Source: JBOEGW01 sp050633625
GTDB taxonomy: Bacteria; Pseudomonadota; Alphaproteobacteria; Rhodobacterales; Rhodobacteraceae
DNA length: 64,000 nt
NCBI GenBank assembly: GCA_050633625.1
Contig: JBOEGW010000003.1
Location: forward strand, 124,001 to 188,000
Direction: 5' to 3'
Positions within the stretch are counted from its first letter, which is position 1. Each line of letters opens with the position of its first letter. Below the pieces are notes generated by a model, which did no database searches, was not told where the DNA came from, and was given only the letters and a program-made list of their open reading frames with translations. The position numbers and the translations under genes are program-made. Positions 43,036 through 51,714 of the stretch are shown here, piece after piece.

Positions 43036-43998
43036 GTGAGAGCCTATCAGATTCTATCCTATGAAGAGCCACCCAAATTGATGGATGTCGACAAGCCAAC
43101 GCCCGGCCCCGGAGAGGTGCTGATCGAACTCGCCGCTTGCGCGCTGAACTTTGGCGAATTGCTCGCAATGAAGGGCCAATACCAAGAGCGCCCTGAGTTG
43201 CCCTATACGCTTGGCATGGAATCCGCCGGTACGATTGTGGCGCTTGGTGACGGAGTTGAAGGCCCTGCGATTGGCACACGCGTTTTGGTGGGCGGCGGCA
43301 AAGGCGGTTTGGCAGATTTTGGGGTCTTTGCGGCTTCCAAAGTCGTGGCGATCCCCGATAACATGCCCTTCACCGATGCGGCGGCTTTTCAAGTGGCTTA
43401 TGGCACGTCCCATGTGGGGCTGGATTACCGCGCTCAGCTGAAAGCCGGGGAAAACCTGTTGGTCCTTGGCGCGGCGGGCGGCGTTGGCATGACGGCGATT
43501 GAAATCGGCAAGCTCATGGGGGCGAACGTGATCGCGGTGGCGCGCGGCAAGGACAAGCTTGAGGTTTGTAAAGCCGCTGGCGCAGACCACGTGATTGACA
43601 GCGAGACCGACGACATTCGCGATGCCGTGAAGGCCGTGGGGGGCGCCGATGTGGTCTATGATCCGGTTGGCGGCGATCAATTCAAAGCGGCCATGCGCGC
43701 CTGTAACCCAGAGGCCCGTATTTTAGTTGTTGGTTTTGCCAGTGGGGATGTGCCCCAGGTGCCTGCGAACATCCTATTGGTCAAGAATATCAATGTGATG
43801 GGGTATTATTGGGGGGGCTACAACACCTTCAAACCTGAGGTGTTGAGCGACTCCATGCAAACCTTGCTCAAGTGGTATGAGGCGGGGAAACTCAAGCCGC
43901 ATGTTTCGTCGATCCTGCCGCTTGAGGAGGCAACCGAGGCTTATGATTTGCTGCGCGCTCGCAAATCAACTGGCAAGGTCGTCGTCAAAATCGTCTAG
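43036..43998 (+). CDS. NADPH:quinone oxidoreductase family protein (zinc-free MDR)
   Basis: A 320-residue medium-chain reductase with GTG start and GAGGAGGA seven bases before it. N-terminal GroES-like domain (EVLIELAACALNFGELLAMKGQY), cofactor motif LGAAGGVGMTAIEIGKLMGA, and C-terminal DPVGGDQFKAAMRACNPEARILVVGFASG. The structural and catalytic zinc ligands are absent. Members reduce quinones or enoyl-CoA type substrates. The promoter has three TTTGCAAA boxes like those of pccB, so a link to short-chain acyl-CoA metabolism is possible; this is inference. Confidence 0.88.
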   Translation: MRAYQILSYEEPPKLMDVDKPTPGPGEVLIELAACALNFGELLAMKGQYQERPELPYTLGMESAGTIVALGDGVEGPAIGTRVLVGGGKGGLADFGVFAASKVVAIPDNMPFTDAAAFQVAYGTSHVGLDYRAQLKAGENLLVLGAAGGVGMTAIEIGKLMGANVIAVARGKDKLEVCKAAGADHVIDSETDDIRDAVKAVGGADVVYDPVGGDQFKAAMRACNPEARILVVGFASGDVPQVPANILLVKNINVMGYYWGGYNTFKPEVLSDSMQTLLKWYEAGKLKPHVSSILPLEEATEAYDLLRARKSTGKVVVKIV

Positions 43999-44021
43999 CG
44001 CCTGCTTCTATTGGGACGCAG

Positions 44022-44050
44022 AAAACGCGGGGTCATCGGCCTCGCGTTTT
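44022..44050. repeat. Hairpin overlapping the LysR stop codon
   Basis: The stem described as terminator for the oxidoreductase touches the last codon of the convergent LysR gene. Both transcripts therefore can use the same hairpin. Confidence 0.5.
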
Positions 44051-44054
44051 TATT
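44022..44054 (+). terminator. Terminator between oxidoreductase and LysR gene
   Basis: 11-bp stem (AAAACGCGGGG 44022-44032 with CCTCGCGTTTT 44040-44050, one G-U pair), loop of 7, then TTTTTATT. It ends the plus-strand gene and touches the stop codon of the convergent LysR gene, and may work in both directions. Confidence 0.82.
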
Positions 44055-44940
44055 GCGCGGCGGCCTGCGCGACGCGCGCCGGTTTCGCCATATCCCCATA
44101 CGCCATTCGCAATTGCGCGATCAGCTCGAGACCGGCGCGCCCGTTGAGCCGGTCAGACGCATACATGTTGACCTCATAAGACGGCAATTCGGGCAAGGCC
44201 CCAGCGTGATCAATCTCAAACATTGGGCGCATCGTCGTCCCTGCAAGGCGCGCATGAACGGCGAGGTCTGCACCGACACTGGCATCGATCGTACGGCTTT
44301 CGTCACTTGAAACCGCCATCTCCCAAACGATTCCTTCGTCCTCCAAGACCGCCTGAACACGTGGTCGAAACTTGCACTGCGCCTCGAACGCCAAGCGCAA
44401 AGGCCGCTGCTTCCATGCCTGCCCGTCTTCAGCCCCCATCCATAAAAGCGGTACAGTCGCCACAACTTCACCATTGCCTTCGCCCGGCTCCTCGGTGGTG
44501 AGGATAATGTCACAATCGCCACGTTCAAAATCTTCGCGCAATTTCGATGTGAAGGAAGACACAAGGTTGACCTTCATACGCGGAAAATCGGCGTTGAACC
44601 GCTTCAACACGGGCGGAAGCACGGGCAGCACAATATCATGCGGCACCCCAAGGGTAATTTCCCCCTCATAAACATCATCCGTCAGCCGCGACAAAGCAGC
44701 GTCGTTCAGCTCCAACATGCGCCGCGCATAAGACAAAAGCTGTTCACCGTCCGGCGTCAGGCCAACGGTGCGCCCGCTGCGATCTAACAATTGTCGATCA
44801 AGAGACTCCTCAAGCCGCTTAATCTGCATCGACACCGCGGATTGCGTCAGATGCAGCACATTCGCCGCCCGCGTCACACCGCCGACATCTTCAACAGTGA
44901 CAAAGGCGCGCAGCGCTGTGAGGTCCAAATTTCGAGCCAT
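44050..44940 (-). CDS. LysR-family transcriptional regulator
   Basis: A 296-residue regulator. Residues 3-62 form the winged helix-turn-helix (LDLTALRAFVTVEDVGGVTRAANVLHLTQSAVSMQIKRLEESL). The rest is the two-lobe effector domain (ITLGVPHDIVLPVLPPVLKRF). AGGAAAC precedes the ATG; an upstream GTG (44946) is an alternative. It is divergent from a long AT-rich region. Target genes and effector are unknown. Confidence 0.92.
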   Translation of the reverse strand: MARNLDLTALRAFVTVEDVGGVTRAANVLHLTQSAVSMQIKRLEESLDRQLLDRSGRTVGLTPDGEQLLSYARRMLELNDAALSRLTDDVYEGEITLGVPHDIVLPVLPPVLKRFNADFPRMKVNLVSSFTSKLREDFERGDCDIILTTEEPGEGNGEVVATVPLLWMGAEDGQAWKQRPLRLAFEAQCKFRPRVQAVLEDEGIVWEMAVSSDESRTIDASVGADLAVHARLAGTTMRPMFEIDHAGALPELPSYEVNMYASDRLNGRAGLELIAQLRMAYGDMAKPARVAQAAAQ

Positions 44941-45433
44941 GATCACGTTTCCTGATGAGGTTCATCATTTATATTCGTTTTCATTATGCGCGTAGATCGG
45001 GCAATCATCAAGCATCTTCATTGAACCACTGCAAACCATCACTTTTTGACTGGATAAGCCTATGTCCCGCCCGTTTCTCCTCCCCCGTCTCATGGCCCGC
45101 CTACATGCCGTGCTTGCGGCGCGTCCAAACCCCTGGAAAAGCGCCCATCGGCCGTCATGGGAACAATCAAGCCGTCATCCCTTCTGAGAGGTGGCGCTCT
45201 TCCCGATGTCCGACCCGCTTTGGGCGTGATAATTTGGATCTCCGCGAAAAAGTCCCCTATCGGATTTTCTCGACAGCCCCTATCCTTTTGACCGCGACAC
45301 AATGTGTTGACAGGGAGACACGCTCGGCTCTGCGACTAACCCTTGAATTTCATCGCTTTGCATCCGATATTGAGCGCAAGACACGCTATTGTGGCGTGCG
45401 AACCCTACAATGTCTTTTAGGAGGCTGACGAGA
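44941..45433. other. 493-bp intergenic region, no clear gene
   Basis: It lies between LysR and the Bax-inhibitor-1 gene. The LysR end is AT-rich (TTCATCATTTATATTCGTTTTCATTATG), as in a divergent LysR promoter. A 42-codon frame at 45062-45190 (MSRPFLLPRLMARLHAVLAARPNPW...) exists but has no ribosome site. No RNA gene is recognised. Confidence 0.5.
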
Positions 45434-46207
45434 ATGGCTGATTACAGAACGGTCCACGCAGATGCAACGAGCGTCTCTGGCACACGGATCGATGCGGGCC
45501 TACGCGCCCATATGAATAAGGTCTATGCGACCATGTCGGTTGGGCTTTTGCTCACGGCGCTCGCCGCTTGGGCAATGGGCACAATGTCGATGACGACCAC
45601 CCCCACGGCCTACGCGATGGGCAACGGAAAATACCTGACTGACCTTGGCTATGCCCTGTTCGCCAGCCCTCTTAAATGGGTCGTGATGCTTTTGCCGCTT
45701 GGTATGGTGTTCATGTTTGGCGCTGTCATCAACCGGATTTCCGCGGCTGGCGCGCAGCTGTTTTTCTATGTCTATGCCGCGCTGATGGGCGTTTCGATCT
45801 CGTGGATTTTCGCGGTTTTCACGGGCTTCTCAATCACACAAACCTTCCTGATCACCGCGATTTCGTTCGCTGGCCTGAGCCTTTGGGGCTACACCACTAA
45901 GAAGGATATCTCCGGTTGGGGATCGTTCCTCATCATGGGTGTGATTGGTCTGATCATCGCCTCGATCGTGAACATCTTCCTTGGCTCCCCAGCGATCCAA
46001 TTCGCGATCTCCGCGCTTGGCGTTTTGATTTTTGCCGGCCTCACAGCCTACGACACGCAGAAAATCAAAAACGACTACATCAGCCACGCACATGCGATGG
46101 ACGCGGAATGGTTGGCGAAATCGGCAATTATGGGCGCGCTGAACCTCTATCTGGACTTTGTGAACCTGTTCATGTTCCTCCTCCAGTTCCTTGGCAATCG
46201 CGACTGA
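45434..46207 (+). CDS. Bax inhibitor-1/YccA family membrane protein
   Basis: A 257-residue protein with seven TM segments. The soluble N-terminus (1-30) precedes the first TM. Family motifs ISAAGAQLFFYVYAALMGVSISWIF and LTAYDTQKIKNDY near the end are present; the acidic pair near the C-terminus forms the pH/Ca2+-sensing site in BsYetJ. BI-1 proteins act as calcium leak channels or interact with FtsH. ATG 45434 has TTAGGAGG about 13 bases upstream. Followed by a strong terminator. Confidence 0.94.
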   Translation: MADYRTVHADATSVSGTRIDAGLRAHMNKVYATMSVGLLLTALAAWAMGTMSMTTTPTAYAMGNGKYLTDLGYALFASPLKWVVMLLPLGMVFMFGAVINRISAAGAQLFFYVYAALMGVSISWIFAVFTGFSITQTFLITAISFAGLSLWGYTTKKDISGWGSFLIMGVIGLIIASIVNIFLGSPAIQFAISALGVLIFAGLTAYDTQKIKNDYISHAHAMDAEWLAKSAIMGALNLYLDFVNLFMFLLQFLGNRD

Positions 46208-46228
46208 TCGCCCCCCAAATGATGATCC

Positions 46229-46260
46229 AAGGCCAGCCCATTGCGGCTGGCCTTTTTTGT
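46229..46260 (+). terminator. Terminator of Bax-inhibitor gene
   Basis: Perfect 10-bp stem AAGGCCAGCC (46229-46238) with GGCTGGCCTT (46245-46254), loop of 6, followed by TTTTGT. A textbook terminator 21 bases after the stop codon. Confidence 0.95.
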
Positions 46261-46358
46261 TTATCTGAGACTTTTTTCCTCGATTAACCAAAATGGCTTA
46301 ATCTCGCCGCATTCGATTGTTACGCAAGGGCCAACACAACAAATACACGGAGTTCCAA

Positions 46359-46481
46359 ATGCTTGAAACAATTGCCATCATGGGCGTGGGCGCCTTTTTC
46401 TGTGGTGTCGCGCTGTTTTATCTCGTCATGCAACGCACCCGGAAACACCGGATCAAAAACGCCGAAAAATTCGAAATCTAA
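46359..46481 (+). CDS. 40-residue single-TM small protein
   Basis: A 40-codon frame: MLETIAIMGVGAFFCGVALFYLVMQRTR..., ending KHRIKNAEKFEI. Residues 4-24 form one TM helix, with a positively charged cytosolic tail (positive-inside rule). The ribosome site CGGAG stands 8 bases before the ATG. It converges on the acetyltransferase gene with 7 bases between stops. The family is not known to me; the composition and context look real. Confidence 0.6.
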   Translation: MLETIAIMGVGAFFCGVALFYLVMQRTRKHRIKNAEKFEI

Positions 46482-46488
46482 GCGCCCG

Positions 46489-47046
46489 TTAAGCTGAAGC
46501 GCCCGCCAAATTGAGGCGCATGTCGATCGCTGGGAAGGAAATTCCCGGCGCCAGTGTTAACGCCACTTCGCAGCGGCGGGTCATGCCCGCGCGCTGGAAG
46601 AAGTGTTGCGCGTTTATGGTTGAGATGCAGGACAAGACGCGAACCCTTTCGCACAGGGCGTCTTCTCTCACATGCCCAAGCAACACCCGACCAATACCAC
46701 AGCCTACAAACGCAGGTGCCACCGCCACATGGCGGATATGCCCCATATCCAGCGGGGTCGCGCCGCCCACAGGCCCCTGCCATGACCAGCCCCCCGCTGC
46801 GATGATCTCCCCACCCCCGGTCTGCGCTACGAAGTAGCTGCGCGATGCGAGCAATTCTGGGCGGGCAGACGAAAGGATCGGCAGAGCCGCCGCCAATACT
46901 TTGGGATGATACGCCGCGCGCAAGAACTGCCCATAGCTGGCGGCCAGAAGCTTCGAAACGGCGCTGGCATCCTCGATCTGGGCAACGCGAATCTCAAATG
47001 GCGGACATGGGCGGCACATCGCCCCTCGGTCTTGATCTTGTCTCAT
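46489..47046 (-). CDS. GNAT-family N-acetyltransferase
   Basis: A 185-residue protein with one GNAT domain: IRVAQIEDASAVSKLLAASY at the start, and the acetyl-CoA loop HIRHVAVAPAFVGCGIGRVLLGHV (V-x-x-x-x-x-G-x-G-x) near residue 115. The terminal FFQRAGMTRRCEV is typical. Start 47046 is chosen (AGGGA upstream); 47019 and 47088 are alternatives. Substrate unknown. Confidence 0.85.
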   Translation of the reverse strand: MRQDQDRGAMCRPCPPFEIRVAQIEDASAVSKLLAASYGQFLRAAYHPKVLAAALPILSSARPELLASRSYFVAQTGGGEIIAAGGWSWQGPVGGATPLDMGHIRHVAVAPAFVGCGIGRVLLGHVREDALCERVRVLSCISTINAQHFFQRAGMTRRCEVALTLAPGISFPAIDMRLNLAGASA

Positions 47047-47100
47047 CTCACTCGTCCCTTGGTGTTCTTGGGAACCGCGCGAGATCATTTTGATCAGAAC

Positions 47101-47140
47101 AAAGAAAAACCGCGCGGCCCTTGGGGGTCACGCGGTTTTT
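47101..47140 (-). terminator. Terminator of rpmG
   Basis: 10-bp stem AAAAACCGCG (47105-47114) with CGCGGTTTTT (47131-47140) around a 16-base loop that can itself pair (GGCCC with GGG). On the minus strand T-runs follow (TTTTTCTTTG). It is 20 bases past the rpmG stop codon. Confidence 0.88.
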
Positions 47141-47161
47141 GCTGTGTCTTAGAAAGGCTGA

Positions 47162-47329
47162 TTACTTGATCTTGCCTTCTTTGTACTCAACGTGTTTGCG
47201 CACGACCGGGTCATACTTTTTGACGACCATCTTTTCGGTCATCGTGCGCGCGTTCTTTTTGGTCACGTAAAAGTGGCCAGTGTCCGCAGTCGAGTTCAGG
47301 CGGATCTTGATTGTTGTCGGCTTCGCCAT
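47162..47329 (-). CDS. rpmG: 50S ribosomal protein L33
   Basis: A 55-residue protein starting MAKPTTIKIRLNSTADTGHFY and ending KHVEYKEGKIK, the L33 family. It has no cysteine, so it is the zinc-independent (C-minus) form, as is usual in alphaproteobacteria. GAGAGACACA precedes the ATG. The gene is a single unit with a terminator. Confidence 0.97.
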   Translation of the reverse strand: MAKPTTIKIRLNSTADTGHFYVTKKNARTMTEKMVVKKYDPVVRKHVEYKEGKIK

Positions 47330-47466
47330 TGTGTCTCTCCTCGTCGGGCAAATCGCGCCCGGTAAAATCCTTGAAGCCGCCTTGTATCTTGCTGGCGCGC
47401 TGAGTCAACCGGGATTCGCCAAATTCCCAAGACAAATCGAAATTCCGAACGCCCTACCGCCCCCCC

Positions 47467-47527
47467 CTTTCAGTGTTCCGAAAATATCCTGGGGGTGAAT
47501 GGCGCAGCCAGAGGGGGCAACGCCCCC
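47467..47527 (-). repeat. Dispersed repeat copy B
   Basis: On the minus strand: hairpin GGGGGCGTTGCCCCC, a 15-base insert, then ACCCCCAGGATATTTTCGGAAC..TGAAAGG. The order (G/C hairpin, CCCCC, AGGxTATTT, GAAC, purine-rich end) matches copy A at 53459-53505. Confidence 0.65.
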
Positions 47528-47542
47528 TGCCTGCTGGTGTCC

Positions 47543-48253
47543 TCAAGCGAGCGGTTTGCCCATCGACGCATGGATCGCTGCACGCTTCTCATCACTCATC
47601 TGGAGCGCTGATGCGAGGTTCGCAAGGAAGGCGCGCTCCGCATCTGTATCGACCGAGATCGCCATCAACGCCCCGGAATAGACCTGCCCCGCTGCCGACT
47701 CACCCGCATCGGCGGCCAAGGCCATCGGATCAACCGGCGCATCCAAAGCCGCTTCCACGAAAGCGATTTCCTCGTCCGACGCATCCCCCAGCGCGTCAAG
47801 GATTTTGGTGCGCTCCTGCGCATCCACTTCGCCATCCGCCTTCGCGGCCATAATCATCGCACGGATCATCAATTTCGCATGTTCCTCAGCCGCGTCCCCA
47901 ACGGGCGTGCCTTTTGTCACAGCAGAGAACATTTCAGTCATCGACGCCGCGCCCGCGGTGGCCGCACCGCTCATGGCACCAAAGAGCGCCCCCAGCCCGG
48001 CTTCTGCATTCTCCGAAGCATCCGCAGCACCACCGCCAAATTTGCCCATCAGATCTTTGATCGCGTCCGCGCCGCCGGGCATTCCAAACTTTTCCGCCAT
48101 TTGGCCCATTTGGTCCGCCATTCCGCCATCCTTGCCTGCATCGCGCATTTTGTCGCGCAGCGCGTCCATGCCGCCCATTTGCTTGATCTTGCTTGCGCCT
48201 TTTGCGGCAGCGAATCCAACGGCCAAAGTGGCCAATGTGCGTGCGAAACTCAT
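47543..48253 (-). CDS. TerB-like (DUF533) tellurite-resistance family protein
   Basis: A 236-residue protein. The N-terminal 100 residues are Gly/Met/Ala-rich (MGGMDALRDKMRDAGKDGGMADQMGQMAEKFGMPGG). From about 115 to 230 there is a TerB-like helical domain of the YebE/DUF533 type: LMIRAMIMAAKADGEVDAQER, ILDALGDASDEEIAFVEAALDAP and VYSGALMAISVDTDAERAFL. DUF533 proteins are linked to envelope stress in enterobacteria (YebE). It stands alone between rpmG and rnpB. Confidence 0.87.
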   Translation of the reverse strand: MSFARTLATLAVGFAAAKGASKIKQMGGMDALRDKMRDAGKDGGMADQMGQMAEKFGMPGGADAIKDLMGKFGGGAADASENAEAGLGALFGAMSGAATAGAASMTEMFSAVTKGTPVGDAAEEHAKLMIRAMIMAAKADGEVDAQERTKILDALGDASDEEIAFVEAALDAPVDPMALAADAGESAAGQVYSGALMAISVDTDAERAFLANLASALQMSDEKRAAIHASMGKPLA

Positions 48254-48345
48254 CTCAATACTCCCGGTGAAAATCCCTATCTCTCATACAGTGCGCAAAA
48301 GATGACAAAGGCGCAACAGCGGCCTGTTATTCTGAGAGATTATTT

Positions 48346-48722
48346 GCGCGGATGGCCTATAAGCCGGATTTTGTGCCGGCGGGTTGCCCCGCCTTTGATG
48401 ACCATTCCTCTAGGACGCCTGTTACCAGACGCCTCAAGCTGCCAACCCGGACCTCTGGACCAAGGCGGCCCTGGGGCAAGCCCCGCGAAGTCCCTATTTG
48501 GCATTGCTCCCGGTGGGGCTTGCCGTGCCGCTTCTGTTGCCAGCCGCGCGGTGGGCTCTTACCCCACCGTTTCATCCTGACCCAGACCTGCTGGGCGGTT
48601 TGTTTTCTGTGGCGCTTTCCCTGGGGTTGCCCCCGCCGGGCGTTACCCGGCACCGTTGCCTTGTGGAGTCCGGACTTTCCTCGCCTGATTGCTCAGCCGC
48701 GGCCATCCAGCCATCCGCGCGC
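48346..48722 (-). ncRNA. rnpB: RNase P RNA (M1 RNA, type A)
   Basis: Read on the minus strand: 5' GCGCGGATGGC pairs with the 3' end GCCATCCGCGC (P1, 11 bp). The conserved core is present: GAGGAAAGTCCGGACTCC (CR I), the GCAATGCCAAATAGGG segment with its neighbourhood, and near the 3' end CAAAATCCGGCTTATAGGCC, which holds the tRNA CCA-binding and closing sequences. It processes tRNA precursors together with the RnpA protein, encoded elsewhere. Ends are set by P1 and uncertain by a few bases. Confidence 0.97.
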
Positions 48723-48771
48723 GAGTGGCTTAGGCGCTTAGCGGCATTTGGTCAACGCATAAGCGCATGGG

Positions 48772-49440
48772 TCAGCCAGCGGGGTATCGGTTCGCAAGAT
48801 CCAAAATCATCCCCATATCCTGCGCACAAAGCGGGCCAGTGGCACAGGGGCGAAACCGCTGGCGAAAGGCCTTAAGGATCACCTCCAACCCCTCTTCGCT
48901 TGGATAACCAAAGCGCTGAGCCTCTTGCAGGAATTCTGTGGTGTCTGGCGTGGCGTGGGTCTCGTTGGGCCATACGGAGCGCCCCCCCCGCGCAAGCCGC
49001 GCCCAGTCAAACCGATGCCCGGGATCACATTTGCGCGCAGGTGCGAAATCGGAATGTGCAATCACGCCTTTAGACGCAATATCCCAGCGCGCGCGAATTC
49101 CATCAATCAATGCTTCAAGCGCGTCCATTTGCGGGGCCGCGAACGGGGTTGCTCCTGTGTTATCAAGCTCAATGCCAATGGAGCGCGAATTGATGTCGCC
49201 ACGCCCGCCCCATTGGCCAACCCCCGCGTGCCAAGCGCGCGCCGCCTCGTCTACGAGCTGATAAACGGCACCGTTTTGGCCGATTAGGTAATGGGCGGAC
49301 ACCTCAAATTCAGGGCTGCACAGCCGTTCAAGCGCCGCCTCGGCATGTGCCATCGCCGTGTAATGCACAACAATCAGCTCAGGGCACAGCCCGTCGCGGC
49401 GCGGTCCATGATTGGGGGAGGGATGCGAAATCACATCCAC
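48772..49440 (-). CDS. N-acetylmuramoyl-L-alanine amidase (Amidase_2/AmpD type)
   Basis: A 222-residue amidase domain protein. IVVHYTAM (zinc His), SAHYLIGQNGAVYQLVDEAARAWHAG, SIGIELDNTG and KGVIAHSDFAPARKCDPGHRFDW carry the zinc ligands and catalytic residues of the Amidase_2 fold. There is no signal peptide, so like AmpD it probably acts on recycled anhydro-muropeptides in the cytosol. It starts 3 bases after the stop of an Excalibur lipoprotein gene. Confidence 0.92.
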   Translation of the reverse strand: MDVISHPSPNHGPRRDGLCPELIVVHYTAMAHAEAALERLCSPEFEVSAHYLIGQNGAVYQLVDEAARAWHAGVGQWGGRGDINSRSIGIELDNTGATPFAAPQMDALEALIDGIRARWDIASKGVIAHSDFAPARKCDPGHRFDWARLARGGRSVWPNETHATPDTTEFLQEAQRFGYPSEEGLEVILKAFRQRFRPCATGPLCAQDMGMILDLANRYPAG

Positions 49441-49443
49441 GGA

Positions 49444-50202
49444 TTACTCCGAGACGCCGGGCGTTTCCACGTCCACATATTTTGTGACCTGCTCTGGCGC
49501 GCCGCCGCGTGCTGCCCGAAACGGAGCCGGGTTCCAGTAACAGGCAAAGCCGTCACCGTCCGGGTCCAGCCCAGCGCGGTCTCGCTCAGGACCGCCGGCA
49601 TCCAAAAACGCTTCTTGCGCCTTGTCAGGCGAGGCATGTTTTGCGCAATTGCGTTCAAACCGCGCTTTGGCGTTAAAGCCAGACCGGTTGTACAGGGGTT
49701 GGCCAACGGCGTTGTTGGTTGCCAGCGCAAAGGACACGATTGAGGCGCCAGAGCCATCGGGGCGTTGGGGCAGTTCAGTCGGCTGGATCACCTGATATTG
49801 CGCCCGGTTGTTGGCGATCCGCTGTGCATCGGACTGAATGGTTTCGCGCCCGGACACGGCTTGGAAGTTTTGCTCATCCGACAAAGAGGCGCTGCCCGCT
49901 GTCGTGGGTTGGGTCGCCACCGGCGCAGCATTCGAGGCGTTCGCCCCCATGGCACTCATGGGGGGCGGCATTGTAGAGGTGCTTGTGGCACTGGATTGTG
50001 TGTTCAGCCCCAATGCCGACGTGGTTTCGCGCGCGATTTGCTCGCCTTCACTGAGCGGCTGGCTTTGCACTGCTGCCCCTTGCGCCTGTCGATTGTAGGT
50101 CTCGTAGTCATCGAAACCGACCCCGGCCGCACTATCAGGAATACGCCCAGCGCAACCCGCGGTTACGGCAGCAATCAACATCGGCAAAACTAGGACACGC
50201 AT
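49444..50202 (-). CDS. Lipoprotein with Excalibur-like Ca2+-binding domain
   Basis: A 252-residue protein. The signal peptide ends in a lipobox (AAVTAGC, Cys 17). A disordered Gln/Ser/Ala-rich stretch (residues 35-150) leads to a conserved C-terminal region (RFERNCAKHASPDKAQEAFLDAGGPERDRAGLDPDGDGFACYWNPAPFR). DPDGDGFACYW is an Excalibur-type DxDxDGxxC loop, usually for calcium. Its place beside the amidase gene, nearly end to start, suggests a cell-wall link. Confidence 0.82.
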   Translation of the reverse strand: MRVLVLPMLIAAVTAGCAGRIPDSAAGVGFDDYETYNRQAQGAAVQSQPLSEGEQIARETTSALGLNTQSSATSTSTMPPPMSAMGANASNAAPVATQPTTAGSASLSDEQNFQAVSGRETIQSDAQRIANNRAQYQVIQPTELPQRPDGSGASIVSFALATNNAVGQPLYNRSGFNAKARFERNCAKHASPDKAQEAFLDAGGPERDRAGLDPDGDGFACYWNPAPFRAARGGAPEQVTKYVDVETPGVSE

Positions 50203-50232
50203 CGGCTTCCCTCAAAAACGGTTTTTAGGGCC

Positions 50233-51714
50233 TTACCACCATTTGTTTGGCTTGGAAACAAAACCCGCTGCGGCCTCAAGCGCGTAGGCGGTATTTAGCA
50301 AGTCGCCCTCTTCCCAGGGTTTACCGATCAACTGTAGCCCAAGTGGCAAGCCCTGCGCATCTAGCCCAGTGGGCACCGAGATGCCCGGCAAGCCCGCAAG
50401 GTTCACAGTGACTGTGAACACGTCATTGAGGTACATTTTCACCGGATCCGCGTCTTTCATTTCGCCAAGGGGGAAGGCCGCAGAGGGCGTTGCGGGCGTC
50501 AAAATCGCATCCACGCCCTGTTCAAAGACCTCGTCAAAATCGCGTTTGATCAAGGCGCGGACTTTGCGCGCGCGGTTGTAATACGCATCGTAAAACCCTG
50601 CCGAAAGCACGTAAGTCCCGACCATAACGCGGCGTTGGACCTCGTGGCCAAAGCCTTCGGCGCGCGTTTTGGCGTACATGTCATCAATGCCTTCGCCGCT
50701 CGCCAAGGTGGCGCGATGGCCATAGCGCACCCCATCAAAGCGCGCCAAGTTGCTGGACGCTTCTGCCGGGGCAATCACGTAATACGCAGGCAGCGCATAT
50801 TTTGTGTGCGGCAGTGAAATATCAATGATGCGCGCGCCTGCATCCTTGAGCATATCGGCACCATCCGCCCAGAGCTTTTCGATCTCGGCGGGCATCCCCT
50901 CCATGCGGTATTCTTTGGGAATACCGATCACTTTACCTTTGATATCGCCCGTCAACATGGCCTCAAAGTCGGGCACGGGGATTTGCGCAGAGGTACTGTC
51001 TTTGGGGTCATGCCCGGCCATTGCGCCGAGCATGATGGCGCTGTCGCGCACGGTTTTGGTCATTGGACCGGCTTGATCCAGCGAGGAAGCAAAGGCCACA
51101 ACGCCCCAGCGCGAACACCGCCCGTAGGTGGGCTTTAGGCCAACCGTTCCGGTGAAGGCGGCAGGTTGACGGATTGATCCGCCGGTATCGGTGCCAGTCG
51201 CCGCAAGGCAGAGGTCAGCCGCCACCGCAGAGGCGGACCCCCCAGATGAGCCGCCCGGCGTCAGGTTGCGGTCATCCACTTTCCACGGGTTCACAGCGTT
51301 GCCGTAAACAGATGTCTCGTTGGATGAGCCCATGGCGAATTCATCCATGTTGAGCTTGCCCAGCATGATCGCCCCCGCATCAAACAATTTGCTGGTGATG
51401 GTGCTCTCATATTCCGGTTTGAAGCCTTCCAAAATGCGGCTTGCGGCTTGCCCCGGCACGCCCTTGGTGCAGAACAAATCTTTGATCCCAAGCGGAATAC
51501 CTGTCATCGGCGCGGCGTTGCCCGCTTTGATGCGCGTATCCGCAGCAGCCGCCTGTGCGCGCGCGATCTCGGGGGTGTTGTGCACCACAGCGCCCAGCGC
51601 GCCCGCGCTGTCAATCGCTGTCAGGCAAGCCTCGGTCAGTTCAACGGCAGTGGTCTCACCGTTCACGAGCGCATCGCGCGCATCGGCAATTGTCAGGGCG
51701 TTCAGATCAGTCAT
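50233..51714 (-). CDS. gatA: Aspartyl/glutamyl-tRNA amidotransferase subunit A
   Basis: A 493-residue amidase subunit that frees ammonia from glutamine to amidate Glu-tRNA-Gln and/or Asp-tRNA-Asn. The amidase signature GGSSGGSASAVAADLCLAATGTDTGGSIRQPAAF holds the Ser-cisSer-Lys triad (Lys in GIKDLFCTKG). Length is standard. The start overlaps the gatC stop (TAATGA). gatB is not in the window, as often in alphaproteobacteria. Confidence 0.97.
   Translation of the reverse strand: MTDLNALTIADARDALVNGETTAVELTEACLTAIDSAGALGAVVHNTPEIARAQAAAADTRIKAGNAAPMTGIPLGIKDLFCTKGVPGQAASRILEGFKPEYESTITSKLFDAGAIMLGKLNMDEFAMGSSNETSVYGNAVNPWKVDDRNLTPGGSSGGSASAVAADLCLAATGTDTGGSIRQPAAFTGTVGLKPTYGRCSRWGVVAFASSLDQAGPMTKTVRDSAIMLGAMAGHDPKDSTSAQIPVPDFEAMLTGDIKGKVIGIPKEYRMEGMPAEIEKLWADGADMLKDAGARIIDISLPHTKYALPAYYVIAPAEASSNLARFDGVRYGHRATLASGEGIDDMYAKTRAEGFGHEVQRRVMVGTYVLSAGFYDAYYNRARKVRALIKRDFDEVFEQGVDAILTPATPSAAFPLGEMKDADPVKMYLNDVFTVTVNLAGLPGISVPTGLDAQGLPLGLQLIGKPWEEGDLLNTAYALEAAAGFVSKPNKWW

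Noticed and set aside
45062..45190. 42-codon frame MSRPFLLPRL...
   Set aside because: Lies where a small DUF1127-type gene might be expected beside LysR, but the DUF1127 motif and a ribosome site are missing.
44955..45428. 157-codon plus-strand frame between LysR and Bax-inhibitor genes
   Set aside because: No ribosome site, unusual composition rich in Arg, Ser and Cys, and it covers the expected promoter region of both neighbours.
48346..48875. Several overlapping frames with Arg/Pro-rich products
   Set aside because: They lie in RNase P RNA, which explains the conservation and structure.
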